Assembly: GCF_023856365.1 (NCBI RefSeq)
Contig: NC_064538.1
Location: 2,993,832-3,057,831, forward strand
Source: Brienomyrus brachyistius
Taxonomy: Eukaryota; Chordata; Actinopteri; Osteoglossiformes; Mormyridae
Length of the DNA stretch: 64,000 nucleotides
Direction of reading: 5' to 3'
Under the pieces are notes generated by a model. The model was not told where the DNA came from. It made no database searches and saw only the letters and a program-made list of their open reading frames with translations. Position 1 is the stretch's first letter. Every line of letters begins with the position of its first letter. The translations under genes and the position numbers were made by a program. Below are positions 20,748 to 33,150 of this stretch, one piece after another.

Positions 20748-20830
20748 ATGATGGCTGAGGGGGTAGCAGAGTCTCGGGTTCGAATACATGGAGATTTTGG
20801 CCCTAATGAGGGGTGCCAGGTGCAATCCAG
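20748..20830 (+). repeat. Possible SINE head remnant
   Basis: TGGCTGAGGGGGTAGC and GGGTTCGAATA stand in A-box and B-box order about 20 bp apart, closer than in a real tRNA. The body does not match the other SINEs well. Confidence 0.3.
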
Positions 20831-22468
20831 ACACATGTGGTAAGGCTGCAGAACAGCAGCTAGAAATTGCAGCTAGAAATCGCACGTAATGGAGCAGCAT
20901 CCCATCGAGGGCGTACCTTAGCCTTGTGTCCCGTGCTGCATGGTACAGGCCCTTATGGATTTAAGTTTCGGTAAATATCGAATATGAACGGAAAAGCGTT
21001 ATTCGCAGCATTTGTACTTCATAAAGGGTTCTGCCCTTTAAGAAGGGGTCAAGCAAATGTTCCGGCTCTCATGCTGCGGGAAAGATAGAGACTCCAGTTT
21101 TTATTTCCCGTTAAAATGCATATTCGGTTTCTACACAGTCTGCAGTCGACATGCACTTTCATGTTCCGTCAGCAACCAGGACGTAACCTGAGCACCTACA
21201 CTGAGAAACGCCGCAGTACTGATGAAATAAACGGAGCTCTATTAATAACCATATACTGAGTTTTTTTTTGCATTTGCAGTTAGTTGTTCAGGTCGAGGGA
21301 CACGAGATCTTTCTGCTTTCTTGTGAACCGATGCACTGCGATAAAGTCTCTAATATGGAGTTACATCAATAATGATTTCCAGAGGCCACTCCAACCAAAA
21401 TAAACAATGACCAACTCAAGCAGTTATAAGATGGGTTGAGGGGATTCACTGTCACATGCAGCAAGGTGTATTTTTGGGAATTAAAACTGTCTGTACTATG
21501 AGCTTGGAGTCCAAAGGGAAATTGTATTGCTCCACAAAGACTACATATCATTGATCACCATCACAGCTTATACTGATATTCCCAGTGTTCCCAGCAAGAG
21601 AAATTCCTGCAGTTTCTACGTAGCTTATGTAACACACGGTCCGAGTCAATGGAAATGACAGATCTCATATAATCATGTCTGATTCCTGGTCCTCCAGAAT
21701 GACAAGCTTTAAATATTTATTTTTTACGTTCAACATGATTTGAAGGTGGATTGAGCTACGTTGAAATATGCTGGTATCACTAGGACAATGGTTGTAAAAA
21801 TTAGTGAAATTATTCCTAGTGCATGTTAACATGCTTTGACAGACCGGAAAGTTCCCTGCCGTGTGCACTGTCACTGCAAGGTCACACAGGCAGAAATATT
21901 CACAAAATGTTGAGCTTAACATATACCTCAGCTACCAGTCTGTTCTTTGGGAAAATCATTACCCCAAATTCTGTCCATATGGGTCAAAACGGAAATGAGA
22001 GGCGTGTCTCCAGAAAGCATTCTGAGAGTCACTCTGTGAGATGCACGTAAAACACAGACGTCAGGGAACTCAAGAGTCCCGCTCTGGGCTGGGAAAAGAC
22101 CCAAGTTTGGAAACTAATGCTCTGTGACCAGGTGATTGTCTGGTTCACTGCAACACAAGAGTGTAGAGTATCTGTGGACTCATTAAATAAATAGTGCTAA
22201 TATACTTGTGCAGAGACTATGACTTAAGTACAAATTAACATGCTTTTTAGTGTAACTGGTTTTGAGTGTATCAGATTGGACAGACGCACTGAAATCGCAT
22301 CGTCTTTGCATTTGATATTTCCATGTTCAGGGAAGCCAAGCAAGCTGAACCGCAGTTCAGTGAAACTGATATTGGCAAAACCTCATACAGACGTGTTGCC
22401 TATATTAGGATTTATTTTCCTGCACCTCCACTTCCAATACAGTGAGTTGTTTTTTTTTTTTATGGAAA
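20831..22468. other. Unique sequence, no gene seen
   Basis: AT-rich, unremarkable. Short open frames at 21366-22050 lack any support. Confidence 0.5.
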
Positions 22469-22547
22469 CAGGTAACAGCTGTATTGATTACCAGATAAAT
22501 ATCAGTGTTTCTTTTTGCATTTCGGTAAGAATGACAGCTGTTACCTG
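22469..22547. repeat. Perfect 14-bp inverted repeat around a 51-bp loop
   Basis: CAGGTAACAGCTGT (22469-22482) and ACAGCTGTTACCTG (22534-22547) are exact reverse complements. Each arm holds an E-box CAGCTG and an ACCTG/CAGGT core. Confidence 0.8.
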
Positions 22548-25500
22548 CCAACCAGCAACATTTTATTGTCTGATTCCCTTGAACCTTGAAGCTGGGAAAT
22601 CGATAAATGAGATGCTTTTTTTTTCTTGGAATGATGTATAAGCATTGCAGGAAAACGAATGATGTTGCTGTTGCAATTTATCAGTCTAGCTGAAGGTTTA
22701 TGGCTGTGAGGAAATTAGGTTCACCATGCAGTCAGAACTCTCCCTGGCAAGATGAGAAAATATATTACTATCATTATTATTAGTAATAGTATTATGAGTG
22801 TGTTTTCAACAAGGTGCCTGCATGGACTTTTCTGATCTGAGAAAATGTAGCCGGATTTTGTAAGAGGATTTTATCTGAGACAACAAACTGCCCAACAAAC
22901 CTCTTTGGTCGAGTTTCCGGTTGAGATGAAACGGTGTGAAAATTATGCATCACAATTATAGTGGCCAAAATTATTACAGTTATCAGTATTTTCATGGTAT
23001 TGTTAAAATGTGCTGAAATTACTGATTTAAATAAGTACTGAAACTAAAATCACTTCAGCATGTTTTATATGGAAAACCACAAATAAAATGTGCACCTACA
23101 TGTGGGAGACTATCTCTAACTTTGGTTGATGCTGGACAGTATTTAACATCAGTTTTTAAAGCGCAGTAATCAACCACAGTTTTAATTCCAAGTAAAATTT
23201 GATACTGTAGTACTAACTGTTGGGAAACTGGTAACCATTTCATCCCTAATCGGCAGCTGAATTGATGCCACCTCCATCTGATCTCCACCTGTTTCCTAGT
23301 CTTTACTGGGGACCAGTAACCTCACCCGGACATCCACGCGTAATTCACTTCGCATTAACAACTTGCAACAGAATCCCCTAATTTATATATTTGTTGCCGC
23401 ATTTTATTATTATGTGCAGTCATAACCAGAAAGTTCCGGTTCTACATTTCTCCGTTCTACAGACACTGGAATTTGCTGGAATATTCCATGACACATCATA
23501 TTTTTGACCCTCGGCGAGCCCTATGGTGAAATGTCCATCCTTTAAGTGACTCAGCACTGTCTGTGGCCTCGAGGGAGGTGCAGTGTTCGGACGGTCTCTG
23601 ACTTTTTGTCCACAGTCAGCCCCCCCCCTCCCCCCCCTCGATCTTCAGTAACAGACACTGCACTGTGTCACAGTCCCTGTTCTTAGTTACTCTGTCGGAA
23701 TCCCGTTCCTATCACATTGCCTTGGCTACAGGTTTGCCCTTAAGAGGGTATTAATTATAAAGTGGGGGGGGGGGAATTTTCATTACTATATGCAAGTGGT
23801 TTCTGATTTCCCAAACACGTGCATCGCAAACAGTCTGCATCTTTTCACTCCTCCTAGGGTTACCCTGCGATCCGCTGTAATCGGCGACTCAATGCTCGTC
23901 TTTTCCTGGGTGAACTTAACTTCACACTCAGGGTACAAGTTTCAGCGGAGATGCAGGAATAACCGTGCAGCTTTTCACTGGTCCACAAACTGGCAAATTT
24001 TAAACCACCCGCGACTTCAGCATAAGAGTATCCACAGCATATACATTAATCACACTTCATTACAGAGAAACCTGTTCCGCAAATCCAGTATACAGGTCAG
24101 AAACTGAGTACTTTGTGGATCTGATTTGTCCGCACAGTAACAACTAATGCTGTTGCCAGGGGGATGTGAAAAAACAGTGTTGCCATGCGTGGTGGGAACA
24201 GTAACACTCTATTCATTTTTAATATTAATAGTTTTTAATTATTAATTCACTTCACTGTCCATACTACAGCCTTTGTAGCTCTGTGTATGTAAAGCCAGTC
24301 ACAACGATTTATATAGAACAAGGCATCAGTGTGAATAACTTCACATTGAATTCAGGACTGGATCCATCTGCTTTCCAGATCAGCTGCTATGGTGAGGGTA
24401 GATGGGACGCCAGTCCAGAATGACCAGAACTGCCAAACAGGGAAGCAGACTCCACACACTGTACTACTGGAACAGGACAAGGACAGGAAGCTTGAACAAA
24501 CACTATGTGTTAATTCACATTAAAATATATATATATATTTTTTTAATACAAACCCTCGTTATTATCTCAATACTAGCTGACCCTGTCAGAGACCTGCTTC
24601 AGCATGCAGCATCCTCAAATATAAGAATGATTTCATGATTCCCCCCCCATGCAACCTGATGACTGCCACAGCTTTTTGGTTCTCTGCAGCTTTTAAGACC
24701 TTCATGAGGTTCTGTGTATGCCTGTCCTCATAAACAGCCCACCCTAACCCTCTTCTGCAGTGTCCGGGTACTACCGGACCTGATGCATTCTGGGTAGCGT
24801 ATTTAATGTCATGGAAATGCTACCCCATCCCCTAAAACCAGAGGCCTGTACCCTCAATCCTGAGAACTGAAAGCAGAGTTAATTAAAATATATAGATATG
24901 CTCAATTTGGCAAGATACTTGCCCCTGGGGAGTTTTTGAACAAGGACCCTATCAGCGGTTTGTGCTCCGAAGCAGAGGGACAGGACAGGGACATTAGCCT
25001 TGCGTAACACAACAGATGCACAAAGTATCCCTGATGTACCCTCACCCTACGTCTAAGAAAGGGAAATTAACGAGCTGTCTAATTAGCTACTCCGTTAATG
25101 GGTGTTACATGGCCTGCCTGCCAGTTTTCTCCACTGTTCCTTCTCGGCTTACATGTAGGTGAACAGGCGTCCCGCATCCTGGCACCAGGCCCCGTGGGAC
25201 GGCTCTCTCTGCTCATGTGATCCGGTGTCCCCGTGACCTCATCGGCCAGACGTCCTTATCTTCCCCAAAACAAAACGCTTCGCGAGAGATGAATCCGCGT
25301 GCGCATGGTTGGCAGCGCTAGCCCACCGGGGTTCCTAAAGCACGGGTTCCGGAACGTTCCGCCTGGGCAGATCTGCCAGCTTTGGATGCTACAGATTCTG
25401 GCGGGTGACAAAAACGCCAGCTGTGGACTAAAACGAATCAGCCTGGCAGTGGTGATAAAAACCCGTCCTGCCAGGACCCAGCCCACACAGGCCAGATCTG

Positions 25501-25744
25501 AGGTTCGGAAGGCATTTTCACCAAAATCCACAGATTACCACAGAGTTCAGAGTGTCCTGGACTATATAGTCTGTACTCGGGCTTGGTAAACAACACAGGA
25601 TAACGGACTGGAAGGCACCACTGTCGGCCATGTAATGCATCCAGACGTCAGCTGCCAAATTTAGAAGTGAATCCCTTTCATTTCAAAGGCTTTTTGATAG
25701 CCTTAAAAATAATAGCAAGCAAAGGTCATAGATCATCTAAGTAA
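22548..25744. other. Long unique stretch, no gene seen
   Basis: AT-rich with C/G runs near 23620 and G11 at 23764-23774. At 24784-24794 TGCATTCTGGG resembles a ZNF143 core in reverse. A short TA run occurs at 24523-24540. The part 25290-25560 is GC-richer and open on both strands without recognisable products. Confidence 0.5.
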
Positions 25745-25845
25745 AATAATCTACCCAGCCTTCTTCTGGCCACTTATCCAACAGAAGGGTACAGGGGAGG
25801 CCTGATGTTTAGCCTGGGCCTCACACCAAGAGCACAGATCAGACC
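25745..25845 (-). repeat. Possible long SINE 3-prime part
   Basis: CAGCCTTCTTCTGGCCACTT, ATCCAACAGAAGGGT and GTTTAGCCTGGGCCTCACA loosely follow the tail-side wording of the long SINE on the minus strand, but it is very diverged. Confidence 0.3.
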
Positions 25846-26847
25846 CCCTACCCTAGAGCTTTGTAGCAACAGTGCAGCCCACAGAGACACCACACTGCAC
25901 ATAATGAAAATTCTAACGTTTTAATTCTCCAGCAGGTGGTCGCTATGTAGCCTAACAAAACAACAAATCTATGAAACAAACTATTTTGCATTGTTTCTTT
26001 AATGCTATAATTTCTACAAAAATGAAATTCCATGCATAACACGTAGGCCCTATATAACTGAATAACTTTATTAGCAAATATATTTACATAACCACACGAC
26101 CCAAAATAGTTGGAAGATGGGTCAGATTTCAATATAATAACTAAAAATGCAACAATTAAACATAGTAGATATCTTGGCAAAGCAAACAGAATTAAATCAC
26201 TAAGTATCAATGTCTCAGCTTAGCTACTTTTAATCATACACGTGTTACAAATTAAATACTTTCAGCAGCTGACTGATCTGCACTGGAATACCTAACACTG
26301 TTGCCTGGGGACTGTGAAAATCATATCGGTCGCCATGACGCTGAGCTATGGCGATGTAATGGCCGTCTGTGATGGAATACAGTTTCCGTTTTATCCATGA
26401 GATGCGATGACAGGATGGGTAAACCAATATGGCAGGAGCTCAGAGTCCAGGGGTAAAACAGATAGTGTTCAAACTCCGAGCTAAACCAATACCTCTCTGC
26501 AAGATATGAGGCAACATGAAGCCAAGGTATCAGATCTTGATGGCTTCTGGACGTCATAATAGGAGCTAGACACCCACAGTGCTGAGGCTACAAGAGCACA
26601 AACTGAGGTTTTAACATCACGTATCCAACACAGCTGAACGCAGCACCTTCACTGCAGAAGCAAGGCACATATTAATTCTACAGAAACGATAAGTAATCGA
26701 TTGCACTCATGTCAGTTGCATGTCTGGTGTGTCTTAAACTAAACCAACTGCAAAACAGCCATACTCATCCACAGGTCTGGCACCATCCATCCAACAAAAT
26801 ATGTGTAAGGAAAAGCAATGCAGACATGTTCTTGCACATCCTCAGTG
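25846..26847. other. Unique sequence, no gene seen
   Basis: Two overlapping minus-strand frames (26245-26427 and 26321-26557) have an unusually protein-like residue mix, but they lie in different frames with no splice sites I trust. Confidence 0.45.
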
Positions 26848-26957
26848 TACAAATCCAGACCAGGATTTTGTTTCAACCAACCAGTTGAGTACTCTGTGAC
26901 ATGTGACTCTTTATGTTCAACTGTTTGGTTGAAACAAAATCCTGGTCTGGATTTGTA
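26848..26957. mobile_element. Foldback element with 41-bp arms
   Basis: Arms 26848-26888 and 26917-26957 are reverse complements at 40 of 41 positions around a 28-bp loop. Key phrases are ACAAATCCAGACCAGG and TTTTGTTTCAACCAACCAG. A related half copy lies at 19545-19620, so this is an interspersed family. Such short palindromic repeats are usually non-autonomous DNA transposons or their remnants. Confidence 0.75.
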
Positions 26958-27109
26958 CTTTCTAGACCTGAAATCTCCACCTACAAAATTCCTTTAGAGA
27001 CATCAAAGATAGAAGCGATTTACATGTAACGGATTCAGAATGTTCAGTCTCAAGACAACACTGAACAGCAGGGCTTAATATTCACAACGTAAAATACTTA
27101 AAATTATCG

Positions 27110-27446
27110 ATCCATCCATTTTCCAAACCGCTTGCGGGGGGTCCGGAGCCTATCCCGGAAGCAATAGGCATGAGGCAGGGAACAACCCAGGATGGGGGGC
27201 CAGCCCATCGCAGGGCACACTCACACACCATTCACTCACACATGCACACCTACGGGCAATTTAGCAACTCCGATTAGCCTCAGCATGTTTTTGGACTGCG
27301 GGGGGAAACCGGAGTACCCGGAGGAAACCCCACGACGACATGGGGAGAACATGCAAACTCCACACACATGTAACCCAGGCAGAGACTGGAACCTGGGTCT
27401 CAGAGGTGTGAGGCAACAGTGCTAACCACTGCACCACCATGCCGCT
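27110..27446 (-). repeat. Full-length long SINE (tRNA head, GGAT tail), minus strand
   Basis: Read on the minus strand: GCGGCATGGTGGTGCAGTGG (A box region), GAGACCCAGGTTCCAGTCTC (B box, slightly damaged), GTGTGGAGTTTGCATGTTCT, TCCTCCGGGTACTCCGGTTT, then GGATAGGCTCCGGACCCCC and AATGGATGGATCG. About 335 bp. Close similarity to the copy at 31070 shows a fairly recent family. Confidence 0.9.
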
Positions 27447-28179
27447 ACTTAAAATTATCAACTACTATAAAACATTTAGATTTAATTTTTTGATGTGCCA
27501 CGTATAATTATGCTGTTTTATAATTCAATTATTTTGGTGATGGTTTGAATGAAAATACGCTTGCATTGCCTATGTATTGCCATAAGCGGAACACCAAGCT
27601 AATATTTGTGATTAATGCCACATGGGGAACCCAAAGCTCATCTAGTTCATTAAAACCACAAGATGTTGACCTAACAGACACTGGCATAACAGCAGATACA
27701 GGTGGCAAATCACAGAACGATTCTCTCAGCAGGTAAAAAAAAAAAAAAAAAGATTTCATCTCATCAGCTAATTACAATTTAAAGGTATAGAAATTGCAGT
27801 TGTCAATTGTTATTTGACAGCATTTAAATGATTATTTATTATGTTATGGGAATTATAAGAGGGTGCAGGGAAGTTAGTGCAATTCTGTACAAAGACCCCA
27901 CTGATCATAATCTGCTGGAGATACGGCCATCAAGGGCAGGACTGTTGTTCTGACACCAAAAACAGTGTCGGTAAAATCAGTAGGTTTTCTCTACCAGCAT
28001 CTGCTAACCAAATAAATACGTTGTGATGCTGATGCAAAGTCCTGGTTTGAAAGCCACAGTTCAAGGAAAAACATGTAAAAAACACTGGTATATTTGTTTG
28101 AGTACTGAATGTAAAGCGAGTGTAATGGTGTTTTATAAACTAGATTCGTGACCAAGGGACACCAATCTCACCAATCTCA
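27447..28179. other. Unique AT-rich sequence
   Basis: A16 run at about 27736-27751. No gene or familiar repeat. Confidence 0.5.
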
Positions 28180-28262
28180 CCTGTATGCATGGGCGTAAAT
28201 TATGGGGGCATGGAGGGTTGTAACCCCCCCCCATGCTCAGCCTCAACTTAAAGTTATGCCCT
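28180..28262. repeat. Possible dispersed repeat remnant
   Basis: ATGGGCGTAAATTATGGGGG, CATGGAGGG and CCCCCCCCCATGCTCAG resemble the end of a repeat I have met often in fish sequence, but I cannot name it. Confidence 0.3.
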
Positions 28263-28539
28263 TGTAGATCGGTAGGATTGTTTGTGTAAACTGTTACCCT
28301 GAATAGCGTAATAAATAAGTAAATGATTATCTAATAAATAACGATTTCTTAAGAGTGAATTTAACCTTAACCCTAAAAATCGATTTTTTTTTTTCGTTTA
28401 CTTCAATGAAATGTCAAATAGCTTGGATGACTTAATCAAAAAATTCCGTATTTGTGTCTATTCCCTCGATATGCATAGTTTGATTCACAGAAGCGCAGAG
28501 CAGCACTGTAGTAGTGTAACGTAACCGGTTACCCAGTAC

Positions 28540-28800
28540 AGTATAAGCGAAGCGGAGCCGTGGCGGGGAAGGCAAAGCGGGGGGGGCAGTCATCCTGCAG
28601 ATCAGCCACAAGAGCATCTGCGGTCTCACGAAAACCTGCAGCCTAAATCACACCATTCACTGTCACTGAGTCGCATACAGCCCCCATTTACGATACTACC
28701 GTAATCTGTGATGCGTGAAAGTAATGGAACCGGCAGAGGCTTTGGCAGCGGAGACGCTCCGCCCGGGAGGCAGCCGGCCGTCCGTCCGTCCGTCTCCCGG
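28540..28800. other. Small CpG-rich block
   Basis: CpG-containing segments at 28540-28590 (AAGCGAAGCGGAGCCGTGGC) and 28730-28800 (GGAGACGCTCCGCCCGGG, then GTCCGTCCGTCCGTC). GGGAG...CTCCCGG could pair as a short hairpin. A promoter is possible but not supported otherwise. Confidence 0.25.
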
Positions 28801-29784
28801 AACATCGCTTTACATATCTATATATTTACATATCGCTCCTTTTCACTTGTTCACCTCCGATGGTTTATTAAAATCGCCACCGGGTTTGTGCGCTGTCTAA
28901 ACAGCGGAGTTATTTGCGGAAAGAGACCAACGAGACCATGTGAACGTCAGCCGCGTTACACATGGCCGCAGATCCTGCTTGACAAATAAAACAAGCATAG
29001 CATTCTCAGTTATGTACGGGGAGGCCACCCCTACCTGTCAGAAGAGGAGAAAATATCCCGACAAGATTTCTAGAGTGACCCAAAAACGGGATCCCCCGAA
29101 AGCAGGCAGATCCGGCTGCTCTCCGGCTCCGGCCGCCTCGGTGTCCTTCCTTTGCCCGCTAAGGCTCACGGCACATGGGGAAACGCAAACACGCCTTATG
29201 CATTTTAAAATGATTTTTTTATTGGTCCAGCCTGCTTACATGAACTAAATTGACGATCGCCGTGCAATGTACCAACTCTAATATTTAAACGCTATTGATT
29301 GACTAATTATTGGACATTAATAATAATCCAGATTCTTTATGTGTGGGTTAAGTATAACTATAGTGTAACCGGACCGCCAATTGATGTTTACTATCGTATC
29401 TGGTGTTTTTCCCATGTTATGACACAATCAGCGGTTGTCTTTTAATATAATTTAATATCTTAAGTTTTTTTTTTCATTTATTGCATGGTTGTCCAAAAAT
29501 ATTACATAAGAAAAGCAATTCCCCTCACCTTATACCCAGTTGTTTGACGCCAACGAAGTAGTTTATCGGTTTTAGACCGTGACTGGGGGAGACACCCTTG
29601 TGATTTACCCGTGAGTACATAAAGAGATTTGCGTTGCTATAAATGTGTCTTATAAGTTGCACTGGAAATGCAGCTACAATTAATCGCAGCACCTTCCCCG
29701 TATTGCGTTGTAGTACTGGAGAGGAGAAGGCGGTCCGTTTATCTAGTACCCGGTCGCAGTGTGCCTGCAACCTCCAGCCTGTCC
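28801..29784. other. Unique sequence, no gene seen
   Basis: Frames of about 60 to 110 codons on both strands, no domain recognised. Confidence 0.5.
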
Positions 29785-29990
29785 CAGGAAGTGCTGGACA
29801 TGAGGCAGCTAATGGACTCCCTGGACAGTATGCCAGTCGTTTGCAGGGCACGCACTCAAACACCAGGTGCAGTTTGGGGACACAAATTCAAGTAGAGGAC
29901 AGTCACGCAGACCATGGGACGGCATGCAAACTGCAACGGTCATGATTCAGGCCCACAACTCTGCGGGTGGGAGGTCACAGGGCAACTCTC
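29785..29990 (-). repeat. Diverged long SINE (minus strand)
   Basis: ATGCCAGTCGTTTGCAGGGC, ACGCACTCAAACACC, then CATGCAAACTGCAACG and CTGCGGGTGGGAGGTC follow the SINE order with many differences. It is an old copy or a related family. Confidence 0.45.
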
Positions 29991-31069
29991 TGCGGCCGTG
30001 ACGAGAGCCGTCTGCTAGCCCTACAAAACGCAAATATATATACAAACGGCATGTGGCCAAGCACCTATGAACGCACTCATACCGTTTAGACTATCCTCAC
30101 AGTATGATTATTTACCCATCCGACAAAATTACCTCCAGCAATTTGGCATAGAATTCACATTTTGTTGTTAAAAAGCCCAGGAAAAAAAAAGACTAGTTTA
30201 CACAGAGAAGCATACAATGGTCTGCGGTATATCAAGAAAATGAGTAGCCAGCCAAAATGTGGAGTGCAGTAAGTAAAACACACACATATATGTGTAAGAA
30301 GATAAGCAGTAAGTACGAAGAAAGCAGAATTTCAATTAAACAAGACTAGTCCTAATTGCTAAAGTTGAGGTTGAGATGGCCTCAATGTGGACATGCTTCC
30401 AGAACATGAACAGAGCCTTGCACAGAAAGCTGACCTTCTCAGATGCTGAGGTATCAGATGCACATTAAGGTGGCAGTCACACCAACCTTCCTTTCCCCTT
30501 CTGGGGGCAAGTTTGAGGTTGCAGGTACACCAGGGTCCAAGGAACCAGAGACTGGAGATTTAAATGCCACTAGGAGGTCAGCAGTGCTGCATTCTTAGGT
30601 TATGATCTTCATCTGAATTGCTAAATGGGATATAAGTTAAATAACTATCTAAGACTGAGTGAAAGGTTTAGACTAAGTTTTGGTTTATGTTGTCTAGGCT
30701 TGTCTTTGTGTAAAGCCTCATACAGTGTTTTCACTTCCATCTGCTGGGCAAAGCACTCAATCGCATCGCGGGTCCCGGCTTCCTGTCGCAGCGGCCTGAC
30801 AGCACTGGCTAAGCGCTAGTCAGTGCGCCGCATGTTGTGTGAGATGAAGACGATAACAGCTGAAATACAGTACACAGGGTAAAGAGTCCTAAACATGGCT
30901 GTAATGCTCATCGAGTCACTCGGTGATCATCTGCGTTACGTGTCATGGACACAGAGTTATCACAGACAATTCCACTCCTATGAGGATGGAAACCGTTTAC
31001 GACGGGAAGAAGATGATCATGCAAGATAGTTTGCATGTACTGGCATTTAGCATTTATGGCCATCTAGTG
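29991..31069. other. Unique sequence, no gene seen
   Basis: A short near-perfect hairpin (GCACTGGCTA at 30802-30811, TAGTCAGTGC at 30817-30826, 5-bp loop). No gene. Confidence 0.45.
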
Positions 31070-31397
31070 GGGGTGGCATAGTGGTGCAGTGGTTAGCACT
31101 GTCGCCTCACACCTCTGGGACCCGGGTTCGAGTCTCCGCCTGTGTCACATGTGTGTGGAGTTTGCATGTTCTCCCCATGTCGTCGTGGGGTTTCCTCCGG
31201 GTTCTCCGGTTTCCCCCCCACAGTCCAAAGACATGCTGAGGCTAATTGGACTTGCTAAATTGCCCGTAGGTGTGCATGTGTACGTGGCCCCCCCATCCTG
31301 GGTTGTTCCCTGCCTCGTGCCCATTGCTTCCGGGATAGGCTCCGGACCCCCCGCGACCCAGTAGGATAAGCGGTTTGGAAAATGGATGGATGGTTGG
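31070..31397 (+). repeat. Full-length long SINE (tRNA head, GGAT tail)
   Basis: GGTGGCATAGTGGTGCAGTG starts it, GACCCGGGTTCGAGTCTCCG is an intact B box, followed by GTGTGGAGTTTGCATGTTCT, GTCGTCGTGGGGTTTCCTCC and GGATAGGCTCCGGACCCCC. It ends AAAATGGATGGATGG. This is the best preserved copy in the window. Confidence 0.92.
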
Positions 31398-31933
31398 ATG
31401 TAGCACGTTTCACAACAAGAGTCCCCCCAAAATACTTCACATGGGTGTGTCCTGAAACATTACATCATCAAGACAGAATAATACAAAAACGAGAAAAAGG
31501 AAAGACAAAGAAATACCGGTACTTGCACCAGAACTTCTTAATGGCTGGTCTGAAGAGCTCATCCCTTGGCAGGAGGACCGGATACGCTAAGCGGTGATGG
31601 GAGCCACCTTTGCAGCCGCTGCACTTTCAGTTGGCGACACAAAGGGCTAAATTGGCCTGCGAGAACACTGCACTGACGGAGGGGCCTCAGCCGAGGCGTA
31701 ACAATTGACATGCTAGATTCAGCATTTCCGTTAAGTATTGGAGTTTAGGAGCATTCACGGTATCTGATGGTGCTATTGGGAAAACCCAAGCGCCTATCAA
31801 CTGGATATTCAGCTGTAACCTGAATCTGCACCGGAAACTGCAATGTGTGGCAAGAAAAGGCACGTATGGTAGGTTTTCAGCCTCATGACACAGGTATGCA
31901 GGAAAGGAAAGGACTAAAAGTCAATCATGATTC
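31398..31933. other. Unique sequence
   Basis: Nothing recognised. Confidence 0.5.
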
Positions 31934-32048
31934 CATCCATCCATCTATCTTCTGCACCCGTTTATCTAATATAGGTTCACATTGAGCATGGCGCCTGTAC
32001 CAGCAAACCCAGGGTACAAGGCAGGGGAGATCCTGGGTAGGATGCCGG
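31934..32048 (-). repeat. Long SINE 3-prime part (minus strand)
   Basis: CCATCCATCCATCTATCTTC (tail), CCGTTTATCTAATATAGGTT, GGTACAAGGCAGGGGAGATC and CTGGGTAGGATGCCGGTGG match the tail-side half of a related SINE. A TIR-type remnant follows directly. Confidence 0.65.
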
Positions 32049-32049
32049 T

Positions 32050-32142
32050 GGGGGTGCACCGACATTGAACATTTTGACCATTACCGATAACCGAAATATC
32101 GCCCAGGGATATCGGCTGATACCGATATTTGCATCTCTAGAT
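32050..32142. mobile_element. hAT-like repeat remnant
   Basis: GTGCACCGACATTGAAC, GATAACCGAAATATCGCCC, GGATATCGGCTGATACCGAT and TTTGCATCTCTAG match the wording of a repeat found in many vertebrates with ends of the type CCGATATATCGGTGCATCCCT. No coding sequence remains. Confidence 0.5.
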
Positions 32143-32596
32143 GCCAGTCTACCAAAGGCACAATTGTGATTTGTGTTTTTCCCTCCAGTGAATGACCTCC
32201 CCAAATCTCTATCCAGAATAAGCCGTTTGACACCAGTTTGACTTCATTATAACTTTTATTCCCAGATATATCTGCACTGATTTCTAGTGGCCATAGGTCA
32301 CAGATTCCCTTTTCTCCCATTACCTCACCCACTCTGATGCCCAGAAGGTTAGGGAACAGGCCGGTCAGGCCCAGATCCCACTGCCACTGGTGGCTGTGGG
32401 CAGCAAAGTTTCCTCACAGAACTGGGGGCATTAATGAGGCTCGGCCACTTGATTCACTCAAAAGGTAAGTATTTCATCGGAGGCAAGGTGGCTCCGAAGA
32501 GGATCACAAGGTCTTCCGTCAGCAGACGTCACCCCCCATGACACCCACCAATGGAAGACGGCCTCCTCCGTTATGCAAACAGCCCTCATCTCCAAG
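32143..32596. other. Unique sequence
   Basis: Nothing recognised. Confidence 0.45.
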
Positions 32597-32714
32597 CGGT
32601 TCCCAACCCGTCCTCGGGGACTCGCAGTTTTTGCTCCCTCCCAGGCCACATTTTTACTGGGAGTAAAAACCTGATCTGTCTGTGGGTCCCCGAGGACCAG
32701 ATTGGGAAACACTG
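32597..32714. mobile_element. Foldback element with GTCCTCGGGGAC ends
   Basis: The left end CGGTTCCCAACCCGTCCTCG continues GGGAC; the right end GTCCCCGAGGACCAGATTGG continues GAAACACTG. The outer 25 bp are near-perfect inverted repeats. The centre has TTTTTGCTCCCTCCCAGGCC. It is a well-known type of small vertebrate foldback repeat, probably non-autonomous. Confidence 0.75.
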
Positions 32715-32899
32715 GTGTAGAGGGACAGCATGGCTGGAATAGACTCGAAATGTCAGCAGGTTCCGGAAGTAAGACACTCTACAAAGAAGACAGTCTATAT
32801 ATAGTCTATAATGTAAAATTAGGATCCCCTCTAAGACTGCTGTAACCTTGCCTATGGCCTGTGGTCCTTATGGACCTACCTGCCCCTAATGGCAGGATG

Positions 32900-32920
32900 C
32901 CCCCCCCCCCCCCCCCCCCC
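32900..32920. repeat. C21 homopolymer
   Basis: Twenty-one consecutive C. Confidence 0.9.
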
Positions 32921-32929
32921 GAAACCTGG

Positions 32930-33150
32930 CACCATTCGGCAAGTCTGCAGAGCCCGCCCCCGCTAGCCGGCTTGCTCCGCATCCCTGGGGGAGTGTCTCT
33001 TTCTCTTTCTAGGACGCCTTTCTCTCCACTTTGCGCGGATGTGCGTGCCCGCTGTCCCCATTTCCGGGCCGCTCACGCAAAGTCCTTCGCCTCGTCCTTG
33101 TGCGAGCGTAGCCCGCGGGGGAAATCGTGTCTCACCTTCAAGTGACCTTG
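32930..33150. other. CpG-rich block
   Basis: CCCGCCCCCGCTAGCCGG, TTTGCGCGGATGTGCG and GAGCGTAGCCCGCGGGGG lie within 200 bp. Acceptor-like TTTCTCTTTCTAG at about 33001-33013. A small CpG island or chance. Confidence 0.3.

Noticed and set aside
26245..26557. Two overlapping minus-strand frames with protein-like residues
   Set aside because: They lie in different frames, lack convincing splice sites and match nothing I know.
31070..31397. Possible tRNA gene at an intact B box
   Set aside because: The tRNA-like part is the head of a full-length SINE.
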